From Harmonia axyridis (Eukaryota; Arthropoda; Insecta; Coleoptera; Coccinellidae), in the NCBI RefSeq assembly GCF_914767665.1, contig NC_059504.1:48453720-48517719 (forward strand): a DNA stretch of 64,000 nucleotides. Direction: 5' to 3'. This document shows, piece by piece, positions 44,631-55,722 of this stretch (within the stretch, counting starts at the first letter, position 1; every line of letters begins with the position of its first letter). Both the position numbers and the translations under genes were made by a program. The notes beneath the pieces were generated by a model. The model saw only the letters and a program-made list of their open reading frames with translations. It was not told the DNA's origin and did no database searches.

Positions 44631-45099
44631 GACATTTTGTCTCGGTATGGTTTCCTTTTCCTCTTCTTCCGATGACGCTATAAAAGGATTGAACAATAAA
44701 CGGAACCATTTTAAAATTTTCATTTGTTCTGTCAAAAATAGTTGATTTGTTATTATTGTTGGTTTAACCTAAAAACACGAATTGTCAGAAAGACGAAATG
44801 AGAGCCATAAGAAATGATGTGAAAATCAAGTGAAAAGGGACTACTATCGTTCAAATCCATAAAGGCTGGTCCCTTCAAAAGTCACCACTTCAAGCTTAAG
44901 GTTTTTCAAGAGTAAGTGAGCACACCAGTATTTTAGACATCTTAGATACAACAAACCAATCTAACTGAGATCCAAATCTCAGTTCCTCAAAAATTATCAG
45001 ATCAGCTATTCTAGGTATCAGAATAATTTGATTGTCTTCTTCTAATCTGCAAAATTTCGAACTTGTATAACAGCTAGGTTGTTTTTACGCTACTATGTA
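44631..45099. other. No gene seen
   Basis: Short opposed frames overlap the foldback end (44496-44745). They are fortuitous. Confidence 0.5.
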
Positions 45100-45923
45100 C
45101 AGGGTGCGTCAGAGTCGATTGACGTGTTTTGACAGGTCAGTGCTCGGTATGTTGTGGGGGCAGGTAGATGCGGAAGAGGTCTTTGTGTTCCTTAGAGTCA
45201 GTAATTTTTAGTAAGCACCCTGATTTGGAACGGACTGTCATTCGTATGTTTCACGAAAATAACAGTTCTGTGATCGCGACCCAGCGGGTGACATTTCAGC
45301 ATTTCTGTCAGCGGTTCAGAACACTCCGTTCACCTAAAGTCACAGTTTTGTGAGATGTGGAGGAAAATGTCACCGTCACAGTAACTTCCCAGCGTTATCT
45401 GTCAATGATGAAAACCTCCCTTTAGCCTTAATTGGAAGAAATTGCTGAAGAACACGATCTGAGTGACATCTGGTTCCAACAGAATGGCGGTAAACCCCAC
45501 GCAGGTCGAACTTCACTAGCTGTTTCAAGACAGATGTTCCCAGGGAGATTGGTCTCACTGAGACGGGACGTAGATTGGCCAGCGCGCTCACCAGATTTGA
45601 GAATCTGCGACTTCTTTCTTTGAGGCTAAATTGAAGATGAGGTCTTCAAACATCATTCACACACCCTGTTAGAACTCAAGCAGCAAATAACCGAAGAAAT
45701 CCGGGCCATACCGCTGGAAATATGCTGAAAAGTGCTCAAAAACTTTCGAAATCGACTATATCAAAGTGTCGCTGCTGACAACCACCATCTTAGTGATATC
45801 GTTTTCAAAACTTGAGCAACAAACTATATTTCCTAATGCTTCGAATGAATGAAGGCGTTTTTCAACTTTCATAATTTTTTTGAATAGCCGTTGAAACTCG
45901 TCAGTCGGCTCTACCGCACCCTG
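45100..45923 (+). mobile_element. TA-flanked transposase element, second family
   Basis: The left end is TA-CAGGGTGCGTCAGAGTCGA and the right end is TCGGCTCTACCGCACCCTG-TA. These are inverted repeats of about 26 bp with a few mismatches. At 824 bp it is shorter than a full transposon of this superfamily, and it encodes a broken transposase. It is the only element here that pairs CAGGGTG ends with a transposase. Confidence 0.88.
45231..45815 (+). pseudogene. Broken transposase with 41-residue second spacing
   Basis: A helix-turn-helix trace (RTVIRMFHENNSSVIATQR) is followed after a deletion by EEIAEEHDLSDIWFQQNGGKPHAGRTSLAV (45432 on), DVDWPARSPDLRICDFFL, a stop where a Trp would stand, then LELKQQITEEIRAIPLEIC and HHLSDIVFKT*. 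The second catalytic Asp is mutated (QQNGG). The distance from that position to the D of ICDFF is again 41 residues. Related to but clearly distinct from copies A-G. Confidence 0.85.
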
Positions 45924-46639
45924 TATATGATGAGATGTTTAAACAACTGGACTTCGATTTCAATGGAAAGTTCACAGCTATCTAAAGCCAAATTCCATTA
46001 GTATCGACTCTAGCCGAGTAACACCATTATGGATACTCCCATCGAAAGGAGATAGAAAAACGAAAAGCCGCCACGTTGCCGTCACGCATCGGGAGATGAA
46101 GCCGAAGATCTGTCGATGTGACGAAATTACAGCCAGCCAAGCCGGGACGCAACATCCAATTTGGAAACGGCAGAAAACGGCAAAGAGCCGAGGCGTTCAT
46201 GCATTAGCCTGAATATCGTAGATTAGACTGCGATAATTAGATCTGATGAAATTTTAGAAGCGCATGGTGTTTTTAATTAATTTCATTATCATTAAAATCA
46301 TAATGCAACAGCGTAATGAAGGGGGCCTGGTAATGACGTGCTCCACCTGTAGTTACGGCCATGATGCCGGTGGTGTAATTTCGGAGGGATCTTAACAAGA
46401 GACGAGCTCAACCTGGAAATGTCGTTATTGAGTTTCGATGGCTTAGGAGATTGGTTCAACGGAAGATGGAAATTTTCTTTGCTCTCGATAATACTAGTTC
46501 TGAATATATGATTAAAAATCCGAGATTATATACAATTTTTCATATATGAAAAATGTATTTATGAACGAATTCAAGATTCCAGTTGGCTTAGAACACTGAA
46601 CACGTTGGTGTCGTATGATCAATTGTACTTGGAAGTATT
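45924..46639. other. GC-rich island 45990-46200, no gene seen
   Basis: A balanced-composition block rich in CG dinucleotides, followed by AT-rich DNA. No recognisable frames. Confidence 0.45.
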
Positions 46640-47640
46640 ATAAATTATCAAAATATTGAATCCACAATTATTTCAAGATAATTTTGTAATTCATTGTTAC
46701 AGTGGTTTTCCTTTTTATAGCTGTATACTTTTTCAGTTTCTATTTATTGAGAATTGAGTTGCATTAGGTTGATATTGTATATTTTGAAACAATTATGAAC
46801 GAAAAAATATAATAACGAAATAATCAATTAATCTGAATTATTCTTAACAAAAATGGTCTTCTATCAAAGTGATGGTTGTCAACCTTCTTGATTGAATACG
46901 AAATTTTATGATTATTCGCAGTAGTGAAAAGCTCTGCTGAAAGAAACAATAGACTTCACACACGAAAGAGGACTATGATCTCAATAACTAACTCATAGAT
47001 TAATCACTAAAAATTACTTTCTCTAATTCTGTGGTTATTCCGTTCATTCTTCCACATCTTGTAGAACAAAATCGTGCGAGAATATATCAGAAACGCACAG
47101 TTTTCATGGTTATATTTTATTATTCTGTGTTGGTACTCCGAACTTTCCGCCACGGCTTTATCTGTCAATTCATCAATTTGCCTTAAAGAAAACAGTTCTG
47201 CCAACCAATATTTTTCAATGCAAAAATCACTAAAATATATTTATGGAAATATTTCATTAATTTCAATGAAAATGCAATGAATTAGAGAAAATAATGTATA
47301 ATACTCGTACAGAAGTCTCATTCTACCACTCGTTCATACCAAAACTCGCCACTTCGTGGCTCGTTTTTGAATTTTGAACTCGTGGAAGAATATCAATGCC
47401 TTCTGCACTTGTATTATAAATAACTATAAAACCACTTCCAGCGAACCAAATTCTTAAAAAATTCACGTTTTCGTTGAAAATTTGTGCAGTAATGAGAAAC
47501 GACGAGAGACTGAGAGAGTAACTCAAAAATGAAAACTGAAATGGTATACAGCTATAAAAAGGAAAACCAATGTAAAAATGAATTACAAAGTAATCTTGAA
47601 ATAATTATGGATTCAATATTTTTCATAATTAATTGTTAAA
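46640..47640. repeat. 1-kb inverted-repeat element
   Basis: About 105 bp at 46640-46745 is the inverse of 47535-47640 (TATTGAATCCA, ATTATTTCAAGATTA and GGTTTTCCTTTTTATAGCTG with complements). Inside lies a second palindrome centred on CGCCACTTCGTGGCTCG (about 47292-47415). The two centres do not coincide, so the element is rearranged or composite. Confidence 0.75.
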
Positions 47641-47714
47641 AGTCAATTCAAACCACTTTCAGGTATCTAAGTTCTTAAAAACTTCACTTTTACGTTGAAA
47701 ATTTGTGCAGTAAA
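47432..47714. repeat. Two direct copies of a 60-bp segment
   Basis: 47432-47492 and 47653-47714 share ACCACTT(C/T)CAG, AGTTCTTAAAAA and GTTGAAAATTTGTGCAGTAA, about 220 bp apart. They overlap the right edge of the inverted-repeat element. Confidence 0.75.
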
Positions 47715-47805
47715 ACTGTCTGCGCGAAAACTTGAAGTAGACGTCTCAATCCAGTTTTCAGTGATGTTTCCGAATATTGAAACAGATTTTCAACATTCCG
47801 ATGGA

Positions 47806-48106
47806 CAGGGTGTTGTTACGAGGATTCAAACGATTCATAATTTTTGTTAACCCGGACCTGGATTTTCAAGGCGGTTATTGCATGATACGTTTGGGCTCTC
47901 AATTAGGAACGTATTTGGCAAATATGAAGAAAATATACCGGGTGGTGCGTTTGATATGGCCTCAGAAAGAAACGGGCAAAATTCATAAAACAGCCTGTAT
48001 CTCGGCTACGAAGACAGTAAGACCCAATAAATGGGGTATCTCCAGAACCGCCATGGTGCCACCTATGCACCTGTGAAGTATTTCCGTTTCCCAATGAAAC
48101 ACCCTG
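47806..48106. mobile_element. 301-bp MITE with CAGGGTG ends
   Basis: Left CAGGGTGTTG and right GAAACACCCTG followed by TA. The frame running through it (47777-48076) has no known domain. The element ends 45 bp before the candidate exon at 48152. Confidence 0.65.
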
Positions 48107-48151
48107 TATAATTATAGTAATAGATAATGATATACTTATTTTTTTCATTAG

Positions 48152-48247
48152 GTAGCTACTGGTAGAATTCATTTATATACTGAGGATGAAGTAATCAAGT
48201 GGCATGCCTGGTTCATCTCAATGCCGATATCAAGTGAGGTGAAGGAT
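48152..48247 (+). CDS. Candidate host exon, 32 codons
   Basis: The best host-gene lead in the window. A pyrimidine-rich acceptor (TATTTTTTTCATTAG) precedes it, and a consensus donor (GAT|GTAAGTATG) follows. The block is exactly 96 bases, open in only one phase, and reads VATGRIHLYTEDEV, IKWHAWFISMP, ISSEVKD. Composition is protein-like, but I cannot name a family. No partner exon is found in the window, so the gene would need long introns. Chance remains possible. Confidence 0.33.
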
Positions 48248-49514
48248 GTAAGTATGCAATATCTTGAAACTTAGATTTTATTACTTTCCTCTTCATGTCT
48301 TGTCCCCCATAAAAACCATTGGAGCTCCACGTCAGCGAATAGATTCGATCCATTCTACAAAACTGAGGATGTCTCGAATTCTCGAATATAATCGGAATAT
48401 ACTTGGCTCGGAGAACGGAAATTCAAAATCGCATAAAACCACCCCATATAGGTTAGGATGTCCCGGAATGAAAGCATTTCCCATTCCCATGCATAATGCG
48501 CACTAATAAACCGTACATTCAGCATTTTACGACGACGTCCAAGAAGCCCCACGATCTTCACAAATTTCTGGTGAAGTTATAAAAATTAAGTTACCGAATG
48601 GAAAAATGGGAATGCTCGTTTATTAGGTTGTTTTGGAAGGGAGAGTTCAGTGAGAGGTTCCGATTTCCGATATGAATCGAGGTAGGATTGGGAACGGTTA
48701 TTACATCTATTAACAAGGATCAGCCCTCTATCTTTCACCATTACAAAGCATTAGGTGTCTTGTATAAAAATTACACATCAAATGAATCTCAATAGGTTTT
48801 TGGGGTTTATCGGCTATAATAGAATACCTGCCTCAACGTAATATTGATTATATTATTAGCACATGAAAACCGAACAACAAGCATAAATGTAATACTTCGT
48901 ACATTTCTACAATGCTCAAACTACCGCAATTCGCGAATTATTATCAAAAAAGTTTCAGAAGATTAAATTGGACACACCGAGCAATCATCCCTAATGAATC
49001 ATATGGTTTCTGTCTTCTCTTGAAATCTTGATGATCTTAAACATCATTTTTGACAAAAACATGGATTATTCAATTTTCAATCAAAGGCCTTAATTGAAGA
49101 CTAAAGATGTGAATGTGTCTTTCAAGCACTTGATAAAAAGAAAGGTATGACTGGTTTTAGGGGGTTTGATTAAATTGAATTTAACCCCTCAATAAGTCGG
49201 TCATTTAGATTGATTTCTAGTGTTGTTGAATATTTCAGAGAATGATGAAAGGTTAATCATTGAAATTATTCCAAGCAGAACTATACAGTTTTCGGAAGAA
49301 AGAATATAAAAGAGGCCAAATGGGCAGAAACTATACCTCTTAAGCTTTAAAATGGCTGAAATAATAAAAACTCAAATAAGAGTTTCACTTATTCCGTACT
49401 TGACACTAGGTGAATTACATTTTCATCATATGACTTTAAGGTTCACCATAATGTAGGAAACACTGTAAATAAAAACAATTCCATCGGCAGGTTAAGAGTA
49501 GAGTCCTAATTGAA
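48248..49514. other. No gene seen
   Basis: Mostly AT-rich DNA. It would be intron if the 48152 exon is real. Frames at 48264-48561 overlap on both strands without motifs. Confidence 0.45.
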
Positions 49515-49996
49515 GCTGAATATTGCTGATTCTTTTGGTCTACTATTGGTACCAGGGCATTGCGGTATTGGAGGAAATGAAAGAGCCGATGAAATTTCGA
49601 AAAGAGGTTGTTGGCTGTAGCCTTATTGTGAGCTTGGAAAACACCACTATGAGGCAGCGGTCCAACAATCGACAGTTGGACAATAGAATAGCCCTCCGAA
49701 GAAACACACCTGGTCTTGCTCAAGCAAAGAAATTTGCTTGACCTACACTAGCAATATCTTGGAGCTGAGCTACAGGTATTGGTGGGACTGTTGACATCAC
49801 ACTGTCAATAGAAATACTTGTACCACCGCATGGGAAAGTCAGCATATGATTTTTTTCGCCTCTGTTGAATGGAGCAGAATCAGCTGAACACATTTTGAGC
49901 AAATGTTCGGGGTTGACTGGCCTAAGGACCATTTTTATGGAAAAGTCAGTCCTGGATATTCACGTGGTAACAGCTAAGGCTCCTAAGGGTGTTGTA

Positions 49997-50745
49997 AAGG
50001 GTGTTTTTTTCAGAGATATAGAACTTTAAATTGCAATAAAACAACGATGGATTATTCGATTGACATGAATTTCATTTATCCTCAAGATAATCTTGTGGCA
50101 TTACATTTTAAATATGATTTCTGGCATATGACCGCCACGGCTGGCTCGGATGTAGTCCAATCTGGACGTCCAATTTTCGATGACCTTTTCCAACATTTGT
50201 GACCGTATATCGGCAATAACACGGCGAAAGTTGTCTTCCAAATGGTCAAGGTTTTGTGGCTTATCCGCATAGACCAATGACTTTACATAGCCCCACAGAA
50301 AGTAGTCTAGCGGTGTGAAATCACTAGCTCTTGGAGGCCAATTCACAGGTACAAAACGTGAAATTAGGCTGTCACCAAACGTGTCTCTCAATAAATCGAT
50401 TGTGGCACGAGCTGTGTGACATGTTGCGCCGTCTTGTTGGAACCACAGCTCCTGGACATCATGGTTGTTAAATTCAAGAATGAAAAAGTTAGTAATCATG
50501 GCTCTATACCGATCACCATTGACTGTAACGTTCTGACCATCATCGTTTTTGAAGAAGTACGGACCAATGATTCCACCAGCACAGAGCCATTGTTTTCGAA
50601 ATAAATTTGCACTATTTCAGTGAGTCTATTCATGCTGAATTGCTAAACCAAACTGAGAACAAATCACTTGACAGCTGTTAAATCGGTCGCCATCTTGAAC
50701 AGTATTGCCAACTAAAAGTGATATACCTCGAAAAAAAACACCTGT
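49997..50745 (-). mobile_element. Mariner-like element copy D
   Basis: TA-flanked, with ends AAGGGTGTTTTTTTC and AACACCTGT. It is 749 bp because of a further internal deletion near 50580 that removes the first-Asp region and the start of the catalytic domain. It is inserted in LINE copy 6. Confidence 0.93.
50101..50633 (-). pseudogene. Mariner-like transposase with large deletion (copy D)
   Basis: A 132-codon open part (50499-50101) covers QQDGATCHTARATIDLL, WPPRASDFTPLDYFLWG and the C-terminus to MPEIIFKM. The helix-turn-helix start (50633) has decayed and joins just after NNGSV directly to the GGIIGP region. FSDEAHFW is absent. Compared with copy C, the third motif has RASDFT for RSCDLT. 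Confidence 0.88.
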
Positions 50746-50860
50746 TATGTTTCTTCAACAGTATCGACAGCTCCCTTGGATTTTAATGAATATGTAGAGT
50801 TAAGAAACAAAGTTGACGCAGATCGAACAGCAAATAACCCGATTTATATAATAATAATGA

Positions 50861-52108
50861 TACTTCTTGTGCAATCGACTGATAACTAGGGGCAATAAAC
50901 GATTGGTGTCTCTAATCTCTTGTTGATGTTCCACGCTGAGATATTGCAGTGACTTCCATATTCGTTTTCACTTGTAGCCCTTTATGTTGAGAGAACTTTT
51001 GTTCGAAAAATTTAGGCGTGTGCTTTTATTCTATTCTGGTATGCCTAGAATATTATTTCTACAGCCTTGTTCATTGTTGAGACCAACTTTTTGCTCTCAA
51101 TGCTTCTTCAGTAGCTTTCAAGCATTGTTCAAAAAGACTACATATGACCTAGAGATTTCTGAAGAAGCCTACCGCAGTTGTAGCCAAAATGTCAAGTCAA
51201 CAATCCTACCGCGGAAATCAAGGTGTATTATAGTGTTTGGTACTTTTTTGAATTTAATCTTAGTCATTTAAATATAGTACCTGTACCTCTCAGATTTTCT
51301 TTCATTATTGTGTGATGAAATGATATCAATTCTTACATATACCTGAATTTGAATACAATGGACCACATTGATTTTTCCAGCCAACTAAATCAATGTAACG
51401 TTTCCAAAAAAAAAAGATTCTCTTTTTGTCCGGATATCCGGCGATAATCTAGTCTTCATTCCAACTTCCCAACGGTTGCTTTTGTGCTGAGGCACCCGCC
51501 AAATGCACGCCTGAATTTTAAGTTATAAACCATTCATCACCCCTAAAAAGCCTTTATAGTTGAGTGTTCCGAAAGGCTGACCGGAGAAATCCATAAATTT
51601 CTTCAAGACAGGTTGTTACATAAGGGTAATTCAAAGGGGCCCCACTCGAGGAGTTAGATTCGTATTATGAAGTTGGAGTCGGCTGTAAGCCGGCGGATTT
51701 GAACTTTTTTTCTGTTGGCCGAGATTGAAATGTAACGGGAAGCGGGGCTTAACGCGGAAAACGTGTGGAGACGGTTTCAAAGGAAAACTAATTTTTCTGA
51801 CTGGAAGGAACCCGATAGTTAATCGGCTTTACCGGAAAGTTATACCATTCGTATCGTGATATCCGGAAAAATATTTCCGGAATTTCTCATTTGCTACAAT
51901 ATTGCAGCGACATCTCCCAATAAATACTGACATTTCAATATACACGCAATGACACCGAAAATTGTTTTTATTCCTTTGATGATGAGGTTTTTGTTTACGG
52001 TTCAGTGCACTTTGTCTCATAAGGATTTGAAGATTGAAGTATGCAGACCAATAATTTCACCTCGCAGCCTTCTTGCAACGTTAAATTCTTGGTTACATTG
52101 AGATGATA
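50861..52108. other. No gene seen; GC island 51420-51830
   Basis: AT-rich flanks around a GC-richer block. A 95-codon frame at 50984-51271 has no recognisable motif. Confidence 0.45.
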
Positions 52109-52963
52109 AAGGGTGTTTTTTATTCTCAGTTTGGTTTGGCAATTCATCATAAATAGACTCACGACTGAACAACGCTCACAAATAGTGCAATTTCATTTCT
52201 AAAATAAAGGTTCTGTGCGGAATACCTATCGCGCACAACGTCCATTTTATCGTCGACAAAATCGTCCATCAGAGCTACGTCAACAAACAAAACTGCCGCA
52301 TTTGGAGTGGAGCTAATCCTCAAGTGTATGTCGAAACACCGTTACATCCAGAAAAACCGACTGTTCGGAGCGCTTTATGGGCTGGTGGAATCATTGGTAC
52401 GTACTCCTTCAAAAACGATGATGGCCACAACGTTACAGTCAATGGTGATCGGTATAGAGCCATGATTACTAACTTTTTCATTCCTGAATTGAACAACCAT
52501 GATTTTCAGGAGCTGTGGTTCCAACAAGACGGCGCAACATGTCACACAGCTCGTGCCACAATCGATATATTGAAAGACACGTTTGGTGACCGCCTAATTT
52601 AACGTTTTGGACCTGTGAATTGGCCTCCAAGATCTTGAGATTTAGCACCGCTAGACTACTTTCTGTGAGGCTATGTAAAGTAATTGGTCTATGCGGATAA
52701 GCCACAAACCCTTGACCATTTGGAAGACAACATTCGCCGTGTTACTGCAGATATACGGCTACAAATGTTGGAAAAAGTCATCGAAAATTGGACGTCCAGA
52801 TTAGACTACATCCGAGCTAGCCGTGGCGGTCATATGCCAGAAATCATATTTGAAATGTAATTTCACAAGATTATCTTGGGGATTAATAAAATTCATGTCA
52901 ATCGAATAATCCATCGTTGTTTTATTGCAATTTAAAGTTCTATAGCTCTAAAAAAACACACTT
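52109..52963 (+). mobile_element. Mariner-like element copy E
   Basis: 855 bp with AAGGGTGTTTTTTATT at the left and AACACACTT at the right. The left flank has TA; the right has mutated to CA. It lacks about 75 bp of 5' leader present in the other copies, and its internal deletion has different endpoints. Confidence 0.9.
52149..52860 (+). pseudogene. Broken mariner-like transposase (copy E)
   Basis: The start codon is mutated (ATA in place of ATG at 52149), and an early stop follows HFHF. The DNA-binding part extends further than in copies A-C, through RPFYRRQNRPSE, before a deletion joins it to the VNKQNCRIW region; the first Asp is lost. The stretch 52324-52602 is open (MYVETPLHPEKPTV... 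QQDGATCHTARATID). A stop follows RLI and small losses break the third motif. Confidence 0.88.
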
Positions 52964-53564
52964 CACTTCGGCAAACGGACCTTAAGATGACCCATAAACG
53001 AAGAATCTTTCATCATCCTAATCACTTATACATACCGGTTCCTATTTTCACTTTTAACGTTACATCAGTCTTTTAGGAAAACAACCAAAAAAGAAAAACA
53101 TTTCCTGCTGAAGACTTGTACGAAAGTTTGCATATATTATGATAATGGGCTCCATCTTTGATAAAACAATTTTCTCGTGAATCTCCTCGAGTCAGTTTAA
53201 TGAAGAATTAGAGTTATATTCGGCGAATTCAATTTCAATTCACAACTTGTGAGGATGTCTCACTGAACATTGGGAAGTACAGGAGCAAACTTATGCGAAG
53301 GTTGCGAAGAGAACTATGTTGATTTCAAGATTTAAGCTCCCACTATAACAGTAGTGATCTGGCAAACTGAAACATTATTGACTTTTTGTAGATCCCATGC
53401 TTCGGAGAATTCATTTTCTTATGGGTACTCTGGTAATTATTCGAAACGTAGATTTCGAATTTTTAATTTATCGACATCTTGAGATTGTTCATTTGATCAT
53501 TCAATTCTTTAGTAGATAAAAGCATAGACATGACTTATATTCAGAAAAGGGACAACATTGGGTT
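52964..53564. other. No gene seen
   Basis: AT-rich DNA without recognisable frames. Confidence 0.5.
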
Positions 53565-54738
53565 AAACAGGGAGACATGACACGGCGGGAGAGAAGACGC
53601 AATTTTATAATTCGGGTTTTTGGTACACGCAGCACCGGTTGACCAAGACAGGTGCATACAGACGGTTTACTCTTGCCGTTCGAAAAAAATCATGTTGAAA
53701 ATGAGATATACTTACAAGATATTTGGTGATATATAGTTGGTGAGTACCTAAAAATATTGCAAGGTGTTTAGTTTGATCTACTATTAATTAGAAATCCGTT
53801 GAAAGTCGACGTTCTGACAAATTAAGTTTGAAGTTGAGTTATTATAAAAGCTATATTCACTAAGCTAACTCTATCTTTCGAAATTTTTTTTAACCTAAAC
53901 AGGTGTGTCATCTATCCCATGGGTTTGGGACAGATTACGCATAATAGTTTTTTATTTTCAGACCCAAAATACCGATTTTTCACATTATTTTCAAAAAGAA
54001 ATCCCACTTTGAGATGTATTCATGTCCCGAGCTGAAGGTATGAATATAAAAAGGCGCATAAATATTTTGAGCATTTGTCTGCACAAAACTCGACTGATTG
54101 TAGATAAAAAGATTGGTGAGGGAAAAAGTAGGAAACCGTAAGAAGAATAAAATGTCAGAAAAAATAATTAGAAAAACATCAAGAAAGACATAGGAAAAAA
54201 TATACCCAAGAAGTTGATGACAAACAACCTTGCTAGAATAAAATTTGTATAGCGACGTTTGGTAAGTTCTTCCTCTGAAGAAAATGGTGCGATGAAAAAC
54301 GATTCCATAGACGACGAAACTTTTGACGAAAATGAATGCTTAAGTTGCTTGGAGCGCTACGAAAATACCAAAGTGGAATGGATTCAGTACGTGGAGTGAC
54401 CCAGGTGGCTTTATGACACGTGCAAATCCTTTAAAAACTGCTGTATACCCTGTGGAAATAAAACAATTGCCGAAAAGTAAGCATGTTATGTTGAGCCCCT
54501 TGTGCTATCTCTCCCAAACCCAATGCGTCGTCTCACCTATGGGATGCGGGAGAGGTAGCCAAAATCAGAATTTTGTATTTTATTTTATTTCTGAAAAATG
54601 TTTGAGTTTTTTTTCATGTTGATGTTATAACATAAAAGAAAAATAACCAAAGAATTATTTATGATTTTAGGATCATGATCAGTTCAAAAAAGTAGAATTC
54701 CGCCGCATTTTACAAAAGGTGCGTCATCTCTCCCTGTT
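53565..54738 (+). mobile_element. Pogo-like DNA transposon relic
   Basis: The inverted ends are AACAGGGAGACATGACAC (53566-53583) and, inverted, AACAGGGAGAGATGACGC (about 54719-54738). Variants of GGGAGAGATGACGC recur inside (near 53587, 53908, 53928, 54506 and 54540) in both orientations, like subterminal transposase-binding repeats. A zinc-finger-like C-terminal fragment lies at 54265. No DDE core is recognisable. Confidence 0.6.
54265..54399 (+). pseudogene. Zinc-finger-like C-terminus of a transposase
   Basis: Acidic DSIDDETFDENE, then CLSCLERYENTKVEWIQYVE*. In the next phase PRWLYDTC follows. This matches the layout of the C-x2-C...WxxC..C..W-H-x2-C PHD-like finger that ends many pogo-like transposases in insects. 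Two metal ligands are mutated and a frameshift breaks it. Confidence 0.5.
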
Positions 54739-55722
54739 TTCCTATATTTGAAGGATTTTTTTAATATCTCCCCATTTCTTGTTGTTCTTGAGTTTCCATT
54801 CAGTATGTTTGTGTTGGTTTAAGTTTAATTGGGTATCGCGATACGAAGAGGCTTCCAAGAAGTTGAGCATTAGCTACTCACTGCGTGATTTCTGCTGAAA
54901 TTGAATCCGTGAATCTATAAGCCATTTTAGAGAGCAGCCAAGCAAACTATTAACATTTTACCAGCGACTAAACTCTCAGATAATATCTCCAATTTTCCGA
55001 TAAAAGATGAGGTTCCCCGTTTTAAATTATGTTTAATCTTGTTTGGGAGTTTATAAGTAAGAAAGTTAAGTGAAATATAGCTCCGGGTAATTGGGAAACG
55101 ACGGCATGCTGAGAAGTTTTCCCAATTAGTGTTTTAGTTTTCATAAATTGGTATGGAGTCGTTAGGAGGCTTCTTGGCGTCGTCTAGTGAGGGATTTCAT
55201 CGGAAAATGTTTAGGATATCCTGGAAGTGCTATTTTTTTCAGAGGAACTCGGCCGAAATTGATTAATTCTTCAGATAGTAGATCAAGGGCGTAAAAATGG
55301 GGCTACTCGGTGTATTTGCTACCCCCCATGATTTCCAAAATATATAATTTCAGATTTCTCTCATAGGTGAAGAACGAAATTTTTCCATAAAATGAACGAA
55401 TAATTTTTCCAATTTTTCTTGAAATCGACACAGCAGCAAAAGAACGGACCCTTTTACGGTTTATGAGTTTATTATCGCTTTCAAGATGATTACTTTTATT
55501 GCACTACGAGAACGTCTATGTCCGAGGTTTATTATTTTCCTTTATCTACCCTTTTTTTCAGCGTCCCCCTTGTTTTGGCATCTGTGATTTTGGAAATTTG
55601 GAAACTGCAGTTATCAAAGAACTGAACTGACTTATTTGCTTCGAAAAATTGTCTGTGCTGTGTTTTACAATTTAATATGTTCCATTCAAATGGCGATTGT
55701 GAAGAGTTTTGAATTGACTATA
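54739..55722. other. No gene recognised
   Basis: AT-rich DNA. A strong acceptor-like site (CCCTTTTTTTCAG ending at 55561) is followed by 22 open codons (RPPCFGICDFGNLETAVIKELN*). Two phases are open, so coding is unproven. Confidence 0.4.

Larger units (their letters stand above)
49515..50860 (+). pseudogene. RNase H LINE family I (copy 6), split by mariner copy D
   Basis: Left part: GLLLVPGHCGIGGNERADEISKRG (RNase H end), then an AKKF-like trace, AELQVLVGLLT-like, a damaged zinc knuckle, and the start of the terminal domain (to 49996). Right part resumes at 50746 with FFNSIDSSLGF*, the 3' UTR and an ATAATAATAATG tail near 50850. The 749 bp between is mariner copy D. The two halves join directly across its TA, so the LINE was here first. 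Confidence 0.88.
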
